Notes under the pieces: generated by a model
The model's database searches: none
Seen by the model: the letters and a program-made list of their open reading frames with translations, nothing else
Told to the model about the DNA's origin: nothing
DNA from: Kiritimatiellia bacterium
GTDB lineage: Bacteria > Verrucomicrobiota > Kiritimatiellia > CAIQIC01 > Lenti-01
Direction: 5' to 3'
DNA length: 46,719 nucleotides
Assembly (NCBI GenBank): GCA_028681135.1
Contig: JAQUJC010000018.1
Location: 1-46,719, forward strand
Shown: positions 38,732 through 46,719 of the stretch, one piece after another
Position numbering within the stretch: position 1 is the stretch's first letter
Layout: every line of letters begins with the position of its first letter
Program-made: the position numbers and the translations under genes

Positions 38732-40966
38732 TCAGTCGGAAGAGGGGATTGCACGCGAATATTTTAGCTGGAGGCGGATATTTTTGAAGGTGTAGTGATC
38801 GTTGGTGCCCTTCAGGCGCGGGGTGCGGCCAAGGGTGATGATATTGCGCCCCGGATGCAGCAGGCGTCCGTCGAACACCAGGGAGGCGCGGGCCTGCGCG
38901 CCGTAATCCACGGCATAGCGCTCTTCATGGGTGAGGGATTGTCCATCGGCCGCCACGCGATTGACATGAAAGATCATGTAGTTGGCATCCTGGACACCGG
39001 GCAGATGCAGCGAGACCGCACCGGCCCGCTCGCCGTTCACGAAAACCTCCATGCCATCCACCACGCTCAGATGCATCGCCAGAAAATCCACGCGCCCCAG
39101 CACCGGCTGCTCGGCCAAGTCCACGTGCCAGTCCGTGAAATAGTGGCTCCGGAAATCCCCATGGCTCACATTTTTTTCTTGCAGAACCCGGGTTTCCACC
39201 CCGTACCACTCTCCTTCGATGGCGGGCGGCATCTGCTGGACCCGGACAGACGAGCCATCTGAAGCGGGCATGAGCACCTCGGCGGGAACAAATGCGCTGC
39301 GGCTGTCATACTGCATTTCCATCAGCGACCCTTCCGTCCCAAGCTGGCCCGAGGCGAGGACGGCGGCCGGCCAGGCGGCCTTGAGTTGCAGGCGGGAGAT
39401 CGAGGGTGTGTATTCGCGGGGAGAGCGTGACTGATGCCAAAAAGAGCCAATAAATAAGACCACGGTGTCCGCCTCGGGATGTTCCTGCAGGGGGACCAGA
39501 AGCTGAGTGGTCATCTGAACATAGCCGCTGTTGAGATTCACTTGCAGCAGATTTTTGGCCACCAGCCGGTCGCCCTGCAAGAGTGAAACGGACACCGGGG
39601 CGTGGGCCCCGCTCAAGGCCACAATATCAATACCCAGTTGCGCAGGCCGATTGTCCGGATTCAGACGAATCCGATACTGGCGCTGTTTTGACTCCGGAAT
39701 TGGATACTCCCGGGCGACCGATATCAACCAATCGGGCTTGTCCGAGTGGGGGCCGATCGGCTGGAATTGCCCCGAATCCACCCGGAGGACGACCGTGTCC
39801 TGCTCCTGGCGAGTGGTGTCCGCAGGGGCGGGGCTGGTATCACCCGCGACCGGTTCGTGCCGCGTGGAATGGCGCGACTCCACAAAACTGTACGTGCCGA
39901 TTTCTTCCCAGGGATATTTGAATTGAAGTCCTGCATCCCGGACCTCGATTCCGGCGCTTGTTGTCGGTTGATCCGCAGGGCGCAGCGACAACTGGTTGTC
40001 GCCCATGCGCAACGCCTCAGGTGAGATGTAGAACCATGCGCGGGTCCAGCGGCCAACTCGCCAGTTCGCGGGCGTGCCATAGGCGGCATCTTCCAAATCC
40101 GGCAGGTCCAGCGAGAGCGGCCCCAGGCGCTGACCGTTGAGCCAGAGGTCCAACGGATTCAACGGATCGAACTGCCGCAGTGCCACATCAAACCGGGCCA
40201 GTAACGGCATGGCATCCAGAGAAAAGGAGGCATCCAACGCCGCCACGGCATCCGTCGCAGATGCCGTCGCCGACCTCAACGCGTCCAGCGTCCGGGCCTC
40301 CACGCCATAGGCGCGGAAGGACGAAACCGGCGAGGACAAGTCGCCCAGCCGCCCTTCTTCGAGTAGGACCAAATCCGACAGAAGACCCAGGTTTTTAGAG
40401 TCATAAATGGGTGTACGGATCCAGGCCTTAGCCCCGCTGACAAAATCCTCGCCTGTCCGCATCAGGATTTCATACGACGCCGGCGTGATCGCCATTTGGT
40501 TCAAGGCGGCTTCCTGCTCGAGCGGGATCAATATCTGAACAATCTCAGCTTCCGGATTCTCCGCCAGGGGAATATCGAGCACCACATTGCCAGGGGCGGT
40601 GGCGCGTTCTGCGATATTCCCGAACAGGTCGACCGCGATAGCGCGCCGGTGGCCATCGAGCAAGCGCACAAACAACTCATCCGGCTGACCCGTCAGCGCC
40701 AGTTCAATCAGCACATGATGAAAGGGAACCCGGCGGTCCAGCACGAATTCATAAACGGCCCACTCCCGCGATTGGTCCTCCGAACGGACCACGCCGCGCG
40801 CGGTAGTGAACAGCCATTCCGGCCGGTCCGGATTGGCCGAGTCCAGTGCCTGGAAGCCCGATCCCGCCTGTACCGGAAATCCGTCGGGATAGAATTGGCC
40901 TTGAGCAAAACTGCCCCAGCAAAGACACCCCACCACCAGCATCCTGATTCCGTGCAATCTGTTCAT
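38732..40966 (-). CDS. large exported protein with internal duplication, unknown function
   Basis: A 744-residue secreted protein with a signal peptide (MNRLHGIRMLVVGCLCWGSFAQGQ) and a good ribosome-binding site (GGAAGGAG), which fixes the start well inside a longer open frame. It is not a family I recognise. The sequence is beta-rich and built from two tandem modules: WLFTTARGVVRSEDQSREW...LLDGHRRAIAVDLF is echoed by WLISVAREYPIPESKQRQY...LLQGDRLVAKNLLQ, and LDLWLNGQRLGPLSLDLPDLEDAAY is echoed by MEVFVNGERAGAVSLHLPGVQDANY. Both modules end in a similar strand (LQFKYPW, LQLKYSR). The 'NGxRxGxxSLxLP' elements resemble carbohydrate-binding or jelly-roll strands, so a surface or secreted glycan-binding role is conceivable. 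Convergent genes and repeats surround it. Confidence 0.8.
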   Translation of the reverse strand: MNRLHGIRMLVVGCLCWGSFAQGQFYPDGFPVQAGSGFQALDSANPDRPEWLFTTARGVVRSEDQSREWAVYEFVLDRRVPFHHVLIELALTGQPDELFVRLLDGHRRAIAVDLFGNIAERATAPGNVVLDIPLAENPEAEIVQILIPLEQEAALNQMAITPASYEILMRTGEDFVSGAKAWIRTPIYDSKNLGLLSDLVLLEEGRLGDLSSPVSSFRAYGVEARTLDALRSATASATDAVAALDASFSLDAMPLLARFDVALRQFDPLNPLDLWLNGQRLGPLSLDLPDLEDAAYGTPANWRVGRWTRAWFYISPEALRMGDNQLSLRPADQPTTSAGIEVRDAGLQFKYPWEEIGTYSFVESRHSTRHEPVAGDTSPAPADTTRQEQDTVVLRVDSGQFQPIGPHSDKPDWLISVAREYPIPESKQRQYRIRLNPDNRPAQLGIDIVALSGAHAPVSVSLLQGDRLVAKNLLQVNLNSGYVQMTTQLLVPLQEHPEADTVVLFIGSFWHQSRSPREYTPSISRLQLKAAWPAAVLASGQLGTEGSLMEMQYDSRSAFVPAEVLMPASDGSSVRVQQMPPAIEGEWYGVETRVLQEKNVSHGDFRSHYFTDWHVDLAEQPVLGRVDFLAMHLSVVDGMEVFVNGERAGAVSLHLPGVQDANYMIFHVNRVAADGQSLTHEERYAVDYGAQARASLVFDGRLLHPGRNIITLGRTPRLKGTNDHYTFKNIRLQLKYSRAIPSSD

Positions 40967-41077
40967 GAGCCTTCTCCTTCCGGGACGGGCACTATCATGC
41001 GCCAATTTACGGCGTTGTCGAGGCCCATCCCGCAATTGACAGCGAATTGGCCGCATCTGCGATATCGTGCAAGCGCT

Positions 41078-41190
41078 GGTCATGTTGAGTGGAGGCGCAC
41101 CGCGCCGAAGTCGAAACATCTCGGTTTCGCTGCTATGACTGGCCGGTTGCATCCGGACCGAGATCCTTCGACAAGTCGGGATGACAGCCA
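41078..41190. repeat. dispersed repeat, family 2, copy 2
   Basis: Begins ggtcatgttgagtggaggcg, contains gtcgaaacatctcgg and ends gagatccttcgacaagtcggg plus atgacagcc. It has the same order of words as 14516-14615. Confidence 0.7.
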
Positions 41191-41246
41191 CCATGCACGC
41201 CGCCTGACCCCAGGACGAAAATAGAAAAAACATTTCCTTATGAAAC

Positions 41247-41422
41247 TAGAGCATATTACTTTATTTTATAGCCGTAATTGCAGAGCAGAACAGTTCGGCT
41301 CGGCAGGGACGCCTCGCCCTACCCAAAGCCGGATTCACATGCCTTGGGTAGGGCGAACCCTCCGGGTGAGCCGCGGCTGTTCAGCGTCTGGGAATGGCTA
41401 CACTATAGTATAATGTGCTCTA
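41247..41422. mobile_element. possible small MITE-like element with terminal inverted repeats
   Basis: Ends are TAGAGCATATTAC (41247-41259) and GTATAATGTGCTCTA (41408-41422), whose complement is TAGAGCACATTATAC. AT-rich ends enclose the GC-rich family 1 hairpin. No target-site duplication could be recognised and no transposase is present, so the mobile nature is tentative. Confidence 0.35.
41297..41373. repeat. dispersed hairpin repeat, family 1, copy 3
   Basis: GGCTCGGCAGGGACGCCTCG...CCCTACCCAA pairs with TTGGGTAGGGCGAACCC...GGTGAGCC. It is a close relative of 14699-14793. Confidence 0.8.
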
Positions 41423-41717
41423 ACCCCTATTACGGCAATCCGAATGGAGTCGGGACGACCCCGTCCCGGAAGAGGTCGGGCGATAGAACCGCTGATATGC
41501 GTTCGGCTTGTGATGCGTATGTTCATTTTCAATTTCAAGAAGAGGCCTGTGCTAGGAAAACCGGCCTTGGATCTACCCACAGTCCGCTTTGTTGAAAATG
41601 AAAAGTCGGCCCCGGCAAAAGAGATTGCAGAATCTCCGCTCTAGAAAGACAGGAATATACTTTTGGTTGAATTCCCGCCACTCATCTCGGACAAAAAGAG
41701 TGATGCAACAAAAGCAT

Positions 41718-41743
41718 AAGGGCCGGGATGAATCCCGGCCCTT
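41718..41743 (-). terminator. intrinsic terminator downstream of pckG
   Basis: Perfect 12-bp stem AAGGGCCGGGAT / ATCCCGGCCCTT with a two-base loop, followed on the minus strand by a T-rich stretch (atgcttttgttg). It lies 28 bp beyond the pckG stop. Confidence 0.85.
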
Positions 41744-41771
41744 AGGAGTGTCGCGTTATGACGCGGGGGGG

Positions 41772-43571
41772 TTAGGTGGCGGCGGCCTGGAGGCGGGCCT
41801 CGAGGGCGTCGAGTTCCTGACGGAGCACGGCGGGGATGGCCTCGCCGAATTTCTCGTAGTGGGCCCGGATGGCCGGGATATCCTTGAGCCAGGCCTTGGC
41901 ATCGACGGCGAGCAGCTCGGCCATGTCTTCCTCCGGAATAGCGAGGCCCGACAGATCAAGAGCGCCGGGGGTGGGCAATAGCCCAATGGGGGATTCGACC
42001 GCTTCGGTTTGGCCACTGACGCGTTCGAAGATCCACTTGAGGACGCGGCAATTTTCACCGAAACCGGGCCAGAGGAAGCGACCATCGTCGCTTTTGCGGA
42101 ACCAGTTGACGAAGAAGATGCGCGGCATCTTGGCGTTGGGGACGCGTCCGGGCATGGAGAGCCAATGGGCGAAGTAATCGCCCATGTTGTAGCCGCAGAA
42201 GGGCAGCATGGCCATGGGATCGTAGCGCAGGACGCCGACGTTGCCGGCGGCGGCGGCGGTGGTCTCGCTGGCCTGGATGGTGCCGAGGAAGGTGCCGTAC
42301 TGCCAGGAGGGGGCTTCGAAGCACAACGGCACGGTGCTGGGGCGGCGTCCGCCAAAGAGGATGGCCGAAATGGGCACACCGGCGGGGTCTTCCCAGGCGG
42401 GGTCAATGACGGGGCACTGGCGCGCGGGCGCCGTGTAGCGGGCGTTGGGGTTGGCGGCCTTGGTGCCGCTGTCCGGCGTCCAGGGCTCGCGCTTCCAGGA
42501 GAGGGCCTCGGCGGGGGGCTCATCGGTCATTTCCTCCCACCAGACATCGTTGTCGGGGGTGAGCGCGCAGTTGGTGTAGATGCAGTTGGCGTACAGCGAG
42601 CGCATGGCGTTGGGGTTGGAACTCATCGAGGTGCCAGGCGCGACGCCAAAGAAGCCGGCTTCCGGATTGATGGCGCGGAGCTGGCCGTTGTCATCGAATT
42701 TCATCCAGCAGATATCGTCGCCCACGCATTCGGCTTTCCAGCCGGCGAGGGTCGGTTCGAGCATGGCCAGATTGGTCTTGCCGCAGGCGCTGGGAAAGGC
42801 GGCGGCAATGTACTTCTTTTCGCCTTCGGGGCTGGTGAGGCCGAGAATGAGCATGTGTTCGGCCATCCAGCCCTGGCGGCGGGCCATGGTGGAGGCAATG
42901 CGGAGGGCAAAGCACTTCTTGCCGAGGAGCGCGTTGCCGCCGTAGCCGGAGCCATACGACCAGATGGACGGGTCTTCGGGAAAGTGCGAGATGTATTTAT
43001 TGTCGGCGTTGCAGGGCCAGGGGACGTCCTTCTGGCCGGGGTCGAGGGGGGCACCCACGGAGTGCAGGCATTCGACAAAGTCGCCATCCTCACCGAGGGC
43101 CTTGAGCACCTCATCGCCGATGCGGGTCATGATGCGCATGTTGACGACGACGTAGATGGAGTCGGTCAGTTCAACGCCGATATGAGCGATGGGCGAGCCA
43201 ATGGGGCCCATGCTGAAGGGGATGACGTAGAGGGTGCGCCCGCGCATGCAGCCGTCATAGAGCTGGCGCATGGTGTCTTTGAGTTCGGTCGGATCGCGCC
43301 AGTTGTTATTGGGGCCGGCTTCGCGGGGGTCCGTGGGGCAGACGAAGGTCCGGTCTTCGACACGGGCGACGTCGGCCGGGTCGGACATGACGAGAAAAGA
43401 ATTGGGACGCTTGGATTCGTTGAGGCGGATGAAGGTGCCGCCTTCGACGGCCTGGTTGCACAGGCGGGTGTTTTCTGCTTCCGAACCATCACACCAGTGA
43501 ATGGCATCGGGTTTGCACAGCGCGGCGATTTCGTCGACCCAGTTTAGCAATCGTTGATTAGTCGTTTTCAT
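41772..43571 (-). CDS. pckG: phosphoenolpyruvate carboxykinase (GTP)
   Basis: A 599-residue GTP-dependent PEP carboxykinase that interconverts oxaloacetate and PEP. Markers: [30 protein letters not shown], and the GTP-type P-loop [13 protein letters not shown] (P-loop around 260-267, with the cysteine typical of the GTP class). [10 protein letters not shown] supplies metal ligands, and [14 protein letters not shown] and [11 protein letters not shown] follow. I chose the second of two close ATGs (giving MKTTNQ) because it is correctly spaced from GAAAGGA; starting at MDP adds three residues. Same strand as asd and leuB, 239 bp downstream of asd. A good terminator follows. PEP formed here could feed the PEP mutase pathway, but that link is only metabolic. 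Confidence 0.97.
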   Translation of the reverse strand: MKTTNQRLLNWVDEIAALCKPDAIHWCDGSEAENTRLCNQAVEGGTFIRLNESKRPNSFLVMSDPADVARVEDRTFVCPTDPREAGPNNNWRDPTELKDTMRQLYDGCMRGRTLYVIPFSMGPIGSPIAHIGVELTDSIYVVVNMRIMTRIGDEVLKALGEDGDFVECLHSVGAPLDPGQKDVPWPCNADNKYISHFPEDPSIWSYGSGYGGNALLGKKCFALRIASTMARRQGWMAEHMLILGLTSPEGEKKYIAAAFPSACGKTNLAMLEPTLAGWKAECVGDDICWMKFDDNGQLRAINPEAGFFGVAPGTSMSSNPNAMRSLYANCIYTNCALTPDNDVWWEEMTDEPPAEALSWKREPWTPDSGTKAANPNARYTAPARQCPVIDPAWEDPAGVPISAILFGGRRPSTVPLCFEAPSWQYGTFLGTIQASETTAAAAGNVGVLRYDPMAMLPFCGYNMGDYFAHWLSMPGRVPNAKMPRIFFVNWFRKSDDGRFLWPGFGENCRVLKWIFERVSGQTEAVESPIGLLPTPGALDLSGLAIPEEDMAELLAVDAKAWLKDIPAIRAHYEKFGEAIPAVLRQELDALEARLQAAAT

Positions 43572-43810
43572 GGGATCCATTTCCTTTCTATGGTTCGCGC
43601 CGGGCGGGGATCGTGGTCCCGATGCGGTTCGGAAAAAATAGAAATTCAATCCCCCCCCTTTCGCGGGGCAGGAATTCCATTAGGCATGTCGTTCCGAACC
43701 CGTGTCACGATACGTCCAGACGAGCGGGGCCACAAGAAAAAAAATCGCGTGGCCCGAATTGCCTATCCGGGGCGGCGGCACCGTCCCGGAGCACCCGAGC
43801 AGGCGGGGGC
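43572..43810. other. intergenic region between asd and pckG
   Basis: 239 bp with no gene. It contains an inverted repeat GGGCCAC (43727-43733) / GTGGCCC (43749-43755) with an A/T-rich loop, possibly ending the asd transcript, though no U-tract follows. No clear -35/-10 pair for pckG was found. Confidence 0.4.
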
Positions 43811-44830
43811 TTATTTCAGCCCCATCTCGATCATCTTTTCGGCGATTTGGATGGCGTTGAGGGCCGCGCCTTTCCAGATATTATCACCGGCGACAAACAG
43901 CGCGAGGCCATTCTCGACGGTGGGGTCTTGGCGGATGCGGCCTACCAGCGTATCGTATTTGCCGGTGGCCTCGAGCGGAGTGGGAAACACCGAGTGGCCC
44001 AGGTCGTCGACAAGCTGGACGCCGGGGGTGTCGGCCAAAATCTCGCGTGCCCGCTCAGGAGTGATGGGGTTATGAAATTCGATGTGGAGCGCTTCGCTGT
44101 GGCCATTGACCACCGGGACGCGCACGCAGGTGCAGGCCATCTGGATGGAGTCGTCACCCAAAATCTTGCGGGTTTCGCGGCTGAGTTTGGCTTCTTCGGA
44201 GGTGGTGCCGGGCAGGTCCTTGGCTTCGGAGCCGATCTGGGCGATGACATTGAAGGCGATTTGGGCGGGATAGACCTCATGGGTGATGGGGTGGCCCGCG
44301 GCCCAGGCGCGGGTTTGTTCTTCCAACTCGCGGATGGCGGCGGCACCCGAGCCGGAGACTGCCTGATAGGTGCAGCAGACGACGCGCTTGATCTTGGCTT
44401 CGCGGTGCAGCGCATAGAGCGGCATCAGCGCGATGGAGGTCGAGCAGTTGGGGTTGGCGATGAAGTTCTGGTGGCCCCTGAGCGCCTCGGCATTGATTTC
44501 CGGAATGCATAGGGGTACGCGGGGGTCCATGCGGAAGTCATCGCCGTTGTCGATGACGCAGCAGCCGGCTTCGGCCGCGCCCCAGCCGAGTGTCTTGGAG
44601 ACGCCTTTGGCGCCTTCGGTGCCAGCGAAAAACGCGAAATCGTAGCCGTGGAACGACTCCGGCCCGGTGGCGACTTTCACCTCGACGGGCTCTCCGTCGA
44701 TCAGCTCGGTCCGCTCGCGGGTGGCGAAGGCGGTGAGCTGGGCGAGAGGGAAGTTGCGCTGGCGCAAGAGGCGCACAATTTCGGTGCCGACCGCACCAAT
44801 ACCGACCATGCATACATTATATTTCTTCAT
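43811..44830 (-). CDS. asd: aspartate-semialdehyde dehydrogenase
   Basis: A 339-residue NADPH-dependent enzyme reducing aspartyl phosphate to aspartate semialdehyde, at the entry to lysine/diaminopimelate, threonine and methionine synthesis. N-terminal VGIGAVGTEIVRLL binds the cofactor; the active-site cysteine is Cys129 in ANPNCSTSIALM. AVSGSGAAAIREL, CVRVPVVNGHSEALH and the C-terminal NGLALFVAGDNIWKGAALNAIQ are family signatures. The start has CAGGAGA eight bases upstream; the longer open frame extends meaninglessly into leuB. It follows leuB by 65 bp and is probably co-transcribed. Confidence 0.97.
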   Translation of the reverse strand: MKKYNVCMVGIGAVGTEIVRLLRQRNFPLAQLTAFATRERTELIDGEPVEVKVATGPESFHGYDFAFFAGTEGAKGVSKTLGWGAAEAGCCVIDNGDDFRMDPRVPLCIPEINAEALRGHQNFIANPNCSTSIALMPLYALHREAKIKRVVCCTYQAVSGSGAAAIRELEEQTRAWAAGHPITHEVYPAQIAFNVIAQIGSEAKDLPGTTSEEAKLSRETRKILGDDSIQMACTCVRVPVVNGHSEALHIEFHNPITPERAREILADTPGVQLVDDLGHSVFPTPLEATGKYDTLVGRIRQDPTVENGLALFVAGDNIWKGAALNAIQIAEKMIEMGLK

Positions 44831-44895
44831 GTTGTTTCTCCTGTAAACCTGAGGCAGAAAAATACCCCGGCGGGATGATGTGTCAAATGGGAAGC

Positions 44896-45960
44896 CTAAA
44901 GGGTGCTGGCGACGAGGTCGCCGACTTCCGACGTGCCCAGTCCCATGCGCCCGGCGGCGAGGGATTTGATTTTGCCGCTGTTGAGCGCGGCGGTGACGGC
45001 CCGATCGACCGCTGCGGCGGCGTCGGTTTCGCCCAGAGTATCGAGCATCATGCCCCCAGCGGCAATGGCCGCGATGGGGTTGATGATATTTTTGCCGGTG
45101 TACTTGGGGGCGCTGCCGCCCATGCACTCGAACATCGAGACGCCCTCGGGGTTGATGTTGCCGCCGGCGGCGACGCCGAGCCCGCCCTGAACGATGGCGG
45201 CCAGGTCGGTGATGATGTCGCCAAAGAGGTTTTCGGTCACGATGACATCGTACCATTCGGGCTGCTTGACGAGCCACATGGTGCAGGCATCAACGTGGTT
45301 ATAGTCCTGGCGGATATCGGGATAGTCGCGATCGCCCATTTCCTTGTGGGCGCGAACCCAGAGATCGCCGCAGTGGGTCAGGACATTGCACTTGTGGACC
45401 AGGGTGAGCATTTTCTTACGGTTGCGCCGGCGGGCATATTCGTAGGCATATTTCATGCAGCGGTCGACGACCGGGCGGCTGTAGAGCATGACCTGGGTGG
45501 CGACTTCGAGGGGGGTGCCCTGTTGCACCACGCCGCCGAGGCCGGTATAGATGCCGCCGGTGTTCTCGCGAATGACGACAAAGTCCACGTCCTCGGGGGT
45601 CTTGTCCTTGAGCGGGCAATCGTCCTGACGGTAGAGTTTGACCGGACGCAAGTTGATGTATTGATCGAGTTCAAAGCGGGTCTTTAACAGAATGCCGCAT
45701 TCAAGGATGCCGGGCTTGACATCCGGGTGCCCAATGGCACCCAGATAGATGGCCTGGTGCTTGCGGAATTCCTCGATGGCGGAGTCCGGCAGGGTCTCGC
45801 CGGTTTTGAGATAACGCTCGCCGCCAAAATCGTAGGGGGTGTAGTCGAGGGTGAAACCAAATTTGCTGGCGGCGGCATCAATGACCTTGACGGCCTCGCG
45901 GGTAACTTCGGGGCCGGTGCCGTCACCGGGGAGCAGGGCAATGGAGTATGTGTTTTTCAT
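44896..45960 (-). CDS. leuB: 3-isopropylmalate dehydrogenase (isocitrate/isopropylmalate dehydrogenase family)
   Basis: A 354-residue NAD-dependent decarboxylating dehydrogenase. [16 protein letters not shown] opens the family fold; [13 protein letters not shown] is the substrate loop, [20 protein letters not shown] the metal-binding block and [16 protein letters not shown] the cofactor region. The substrate loop reads ENTGG rather than the ELTGG of E. coli LeuB, a variation shared with some relatives, so tartrate- or homoisocitrate-type specificity cannot be fully excluded. leuA in the same window and no other IPMDH favour leuB. It has its own candidate promoter (45969-45998) and leads an operon with asd. 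Confidence 0.87.
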   Translation of the reverse strand: MKNTYSIALLPGDGTGPEVTREAVKVIDAAASKFGFTLDYTPYDFGGERYLKTGETLPDSAIEEFRKHQAIYLGAIGHPDVKPGILECGILLKTRFELDQYINLRPVKLYRQDDCPLKDKTPEDVDFVVIRENTGGIYTGLGGVVQQGTPLEVATQVMLYSRPVVDRCMKYAYEYARRRNRKKMLTLVHKCNVLTHCGDLWVRAHKEMGDRDYPDIRQDYNHVDACTMWLVKQPEWYDVIVTENLFGDIITDLAAIVQGGLGVAAGGNINPEGVSMFECMGGSAPKYTGKNIINPIAAIAAGGMMLDTLGETDAAAAVDRAVTAALNSGKIKSLAAGRMGLGTSEVGDLVASTL

Positions 45961-45968
45961 AGTGCGTG

Positions 45969-45998
45969 TATTAATGGGGGTTGAGAGGCTAAAATCAA
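45969..45998 (-). promoter_or_regulatory. candidate promoter of leuB
   Basis: On the minus strand: TTGATT (45998-45993), 18-bp spacer, TTAATA (45974-45969), then 8 nt (CACGCACT) to ATG 45960. This is the same short -10 to ATG distance as at 21495, 32317, 34166 and 36567. Confidence 0.45.
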
Positions 45999-46018
45999 GA
46001 CAAGAAAGCAGTTCCGGG

Positions 46019-46719
46019 TTAGTCGAGCAGGGAAAGGGCCGTGGCGAGGGGCAGAACTCGTCCGTCCAGCGCAGGGAGGGTCAGCAGCTCATCGAGGGGA
46101 GCAGCGTTGGCAATGTCGAGGCGGCCGATGTGCGTGCGGCGCAATTGGGTGAGATGGGCACCAACCCCCAGCGCCTGGCCAATGTCGTGGGCCAGGGTGC
46201 GGACATAGGTGCCCTTGGTGCAGTCGACGACAAAGCGCACATCCGGGGGAGTGAACTCGAGCAGCTCGAAGCGATAAAGGTGGATGAGCTTGGGCGGGCG
46301 TTCAACCGTCTGACCTTTGCGCGCGAGCTTATAGAGGGGGACGCCCTTGATCTTGATGGCGGAGACCATCGGCGGCATTTGCATCTGATCGCCCAGGCGG
46401 GCACGCAGTTGCTCGGCGACCTGATCGGCGGTGATGCCGACGGGGTCGTGTTCGGCCACAATCGTTCCGTCGGCATCCTGAGAATCGGTTGCAATGCCCA
46501 AACGGAAGATGCCTTCATAGGTTTTGTCGTGGCCCATGACGCGTTCGGAAATCTTGGTGCCCTTGCCCAGCAGAAGCACCAGCAAACCCGTGGCCATCGG
46601 GTCGAGAGTACCGCCATGACCAACCTTGGGGATGCGAAACTGACGGCGGATAGTGGCCACAACATCGTGCGAGGTGGGGCCGGAAGGCTTATCCACCAGC
46701 AGCAGACCATCCAACGGGC
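46019..46719 (-). CDS. truB: tRNA pseudouridine(55) synthase, 5' end at or beyond window edge
   Basis: TruB isomerises U55 in the T-loop of tRNAs. GLLLVDKPSGPTSHDVVATIRR opens the catalytic domain. The catalytic aspartate is in GHGGTLDPMATGLL (Asp38 counted from TTG 46714), and KTYEGIFRLGIATDSQDADG and KGTYVRTLAHDIGQALGVGAHLTQLRRTHIG are highly conserved blocks. About 231 residues are present, close to short bacterial TruB proteins. The first in-window start is a TTG at 46714 giving xDGLLLVDKP, which matches where TruB normally begins, but an ATG outside the window cannot be excluded. It lies 58 bp upstream of leuB on the same strand. Confidence 0.95.
   Translation of the reverse strand, partial: PLDGLLLVDKPSGPTSHDVVATIRRQFRIPKVGHGGTLDPMATGLLVLLLGKGTKISERVMGHDKTYEGIFRLGIATDSQDADGTIVAEHDPVGITADQVAEQLRARLGDQMQMPPMVSAIKIKGVPLYKLARKGQTVERPPKLIHLYRFELLEFTPPDVRFVVDCTKGTYVRTLAHDIGQALGVGAHLTQLRRTHIGRLDIANAAPLDELLTLPALDGRVLPLATALSLLD

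Larger units (their letters stand above)
40967..41771. other. non-coding repeat-rich gap
   Basis: About 800 bp without a credible gene. In order: the family 2 repeat (41078-41190), an AT-rich bounded element (41247-41422) containing the family 1 hairpin (41297-41373), gtcgggac-type words (about 41447-41480) like those inside the GT9 gene, and the pckG terminator (41718-41743). Confidence 0.65.

Noticed and set aside
42009..43547. 512-codon plus-strand open frame opposite pckG
   Set aside because: Gly/Ala/Val-rich shadow of a highly conserved gene; no start context and no motifs.
43811..45277. 488-codon version of asd reaching into leuB
   Set aside because: The first 149 codons are antisense-free but out-of-frame leuB sequence; the ATG at 44830 with CAGGAGA gives the standard asd N-terminus.

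Overview
The window looks like a chromosomal segment of a GC-rich, Gram-negative-type bacterium. Outer-membrane-type lipid transport genes (MlaE/MlaD-like), lipoproteins and a GTP-type PEP carboxykinase are present. Non-coding stretches are full of dispersed hairpin repeats, some of them inside genes. That combination made me think of the Verrucomicrobiota/Kiritimatiellota part of the PVC group, but no rRNA or ribosomal gene is present to confirm it, so the placement is inference.

Layout. 1-701: non-coding, with a 127-bp direct repeat. 702-7058 (+): a tightly packed phosphonate operon. It encodes a CDP-polyol-type phosphotransferase, a cytidylyltransferase/PEP mutase fusion, phosphonopyruvate decarboxylase, a class V aminotransferase expected to make 2-aminoethylphosphonate (AEP), a second small cytidylyltransferase and an opine-dehydrogenase-like enzyme. 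7203-10114 (-): a glycyl radical enzyme with an unusual radical loop, and its radical-SAM activase. 10199-18909 (+): surface-glycan genes (GT2, GT4, esterase, acyltransferase-3, GT9, MBOAT O-acyltransferase and an SGNH-like partner). The simplest reading is that the cell builds a surface polysaccharide decorated with a CMP-activated phosphonate and with acyl groups.

19248-21325 (+): a two-gene type IV (AbiE-like) toxin-antitoxin operon. Its promoter carries a perfect inverted repeat around the -10 box. 21495-29322 (+): an Mla-like lipid transport cluster (permease, an ABC protein that has lost every catalytic motif, MCE protein, lipoprotein) followed by an SH3 protein, an M48 protease lipoprotein, a CHASE2 adenylate/guanylate cyclase and an MBL-fold hydrolase. 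29466-36348: glgC, a membrane-anchored unknown (-), a GT4 glycosyltransferase, shikimate kinase and two oligopeptide-type ABC permeases, the first carrying an in-frame block of three palindromes.

36529-38303 (+): leuA preceded by a complete leucine attenuator (promoter, leader peptide with four Leu codons in six, mutually exclusive hairpins, intrinsic terminator). 38396-40966 (-): a MoaD/ThiS-like protein and a large exported protein with an internal duplication. 40967-41771: non-coding, repeat-rich. 41772-46719 (-): pckG, asd, leuB and truB (cut by the window edge).

Across the window several first-in-operon genes have a -10-like box only 8-9 nt upstream of the start codon, which suggests leaderless transcripts.
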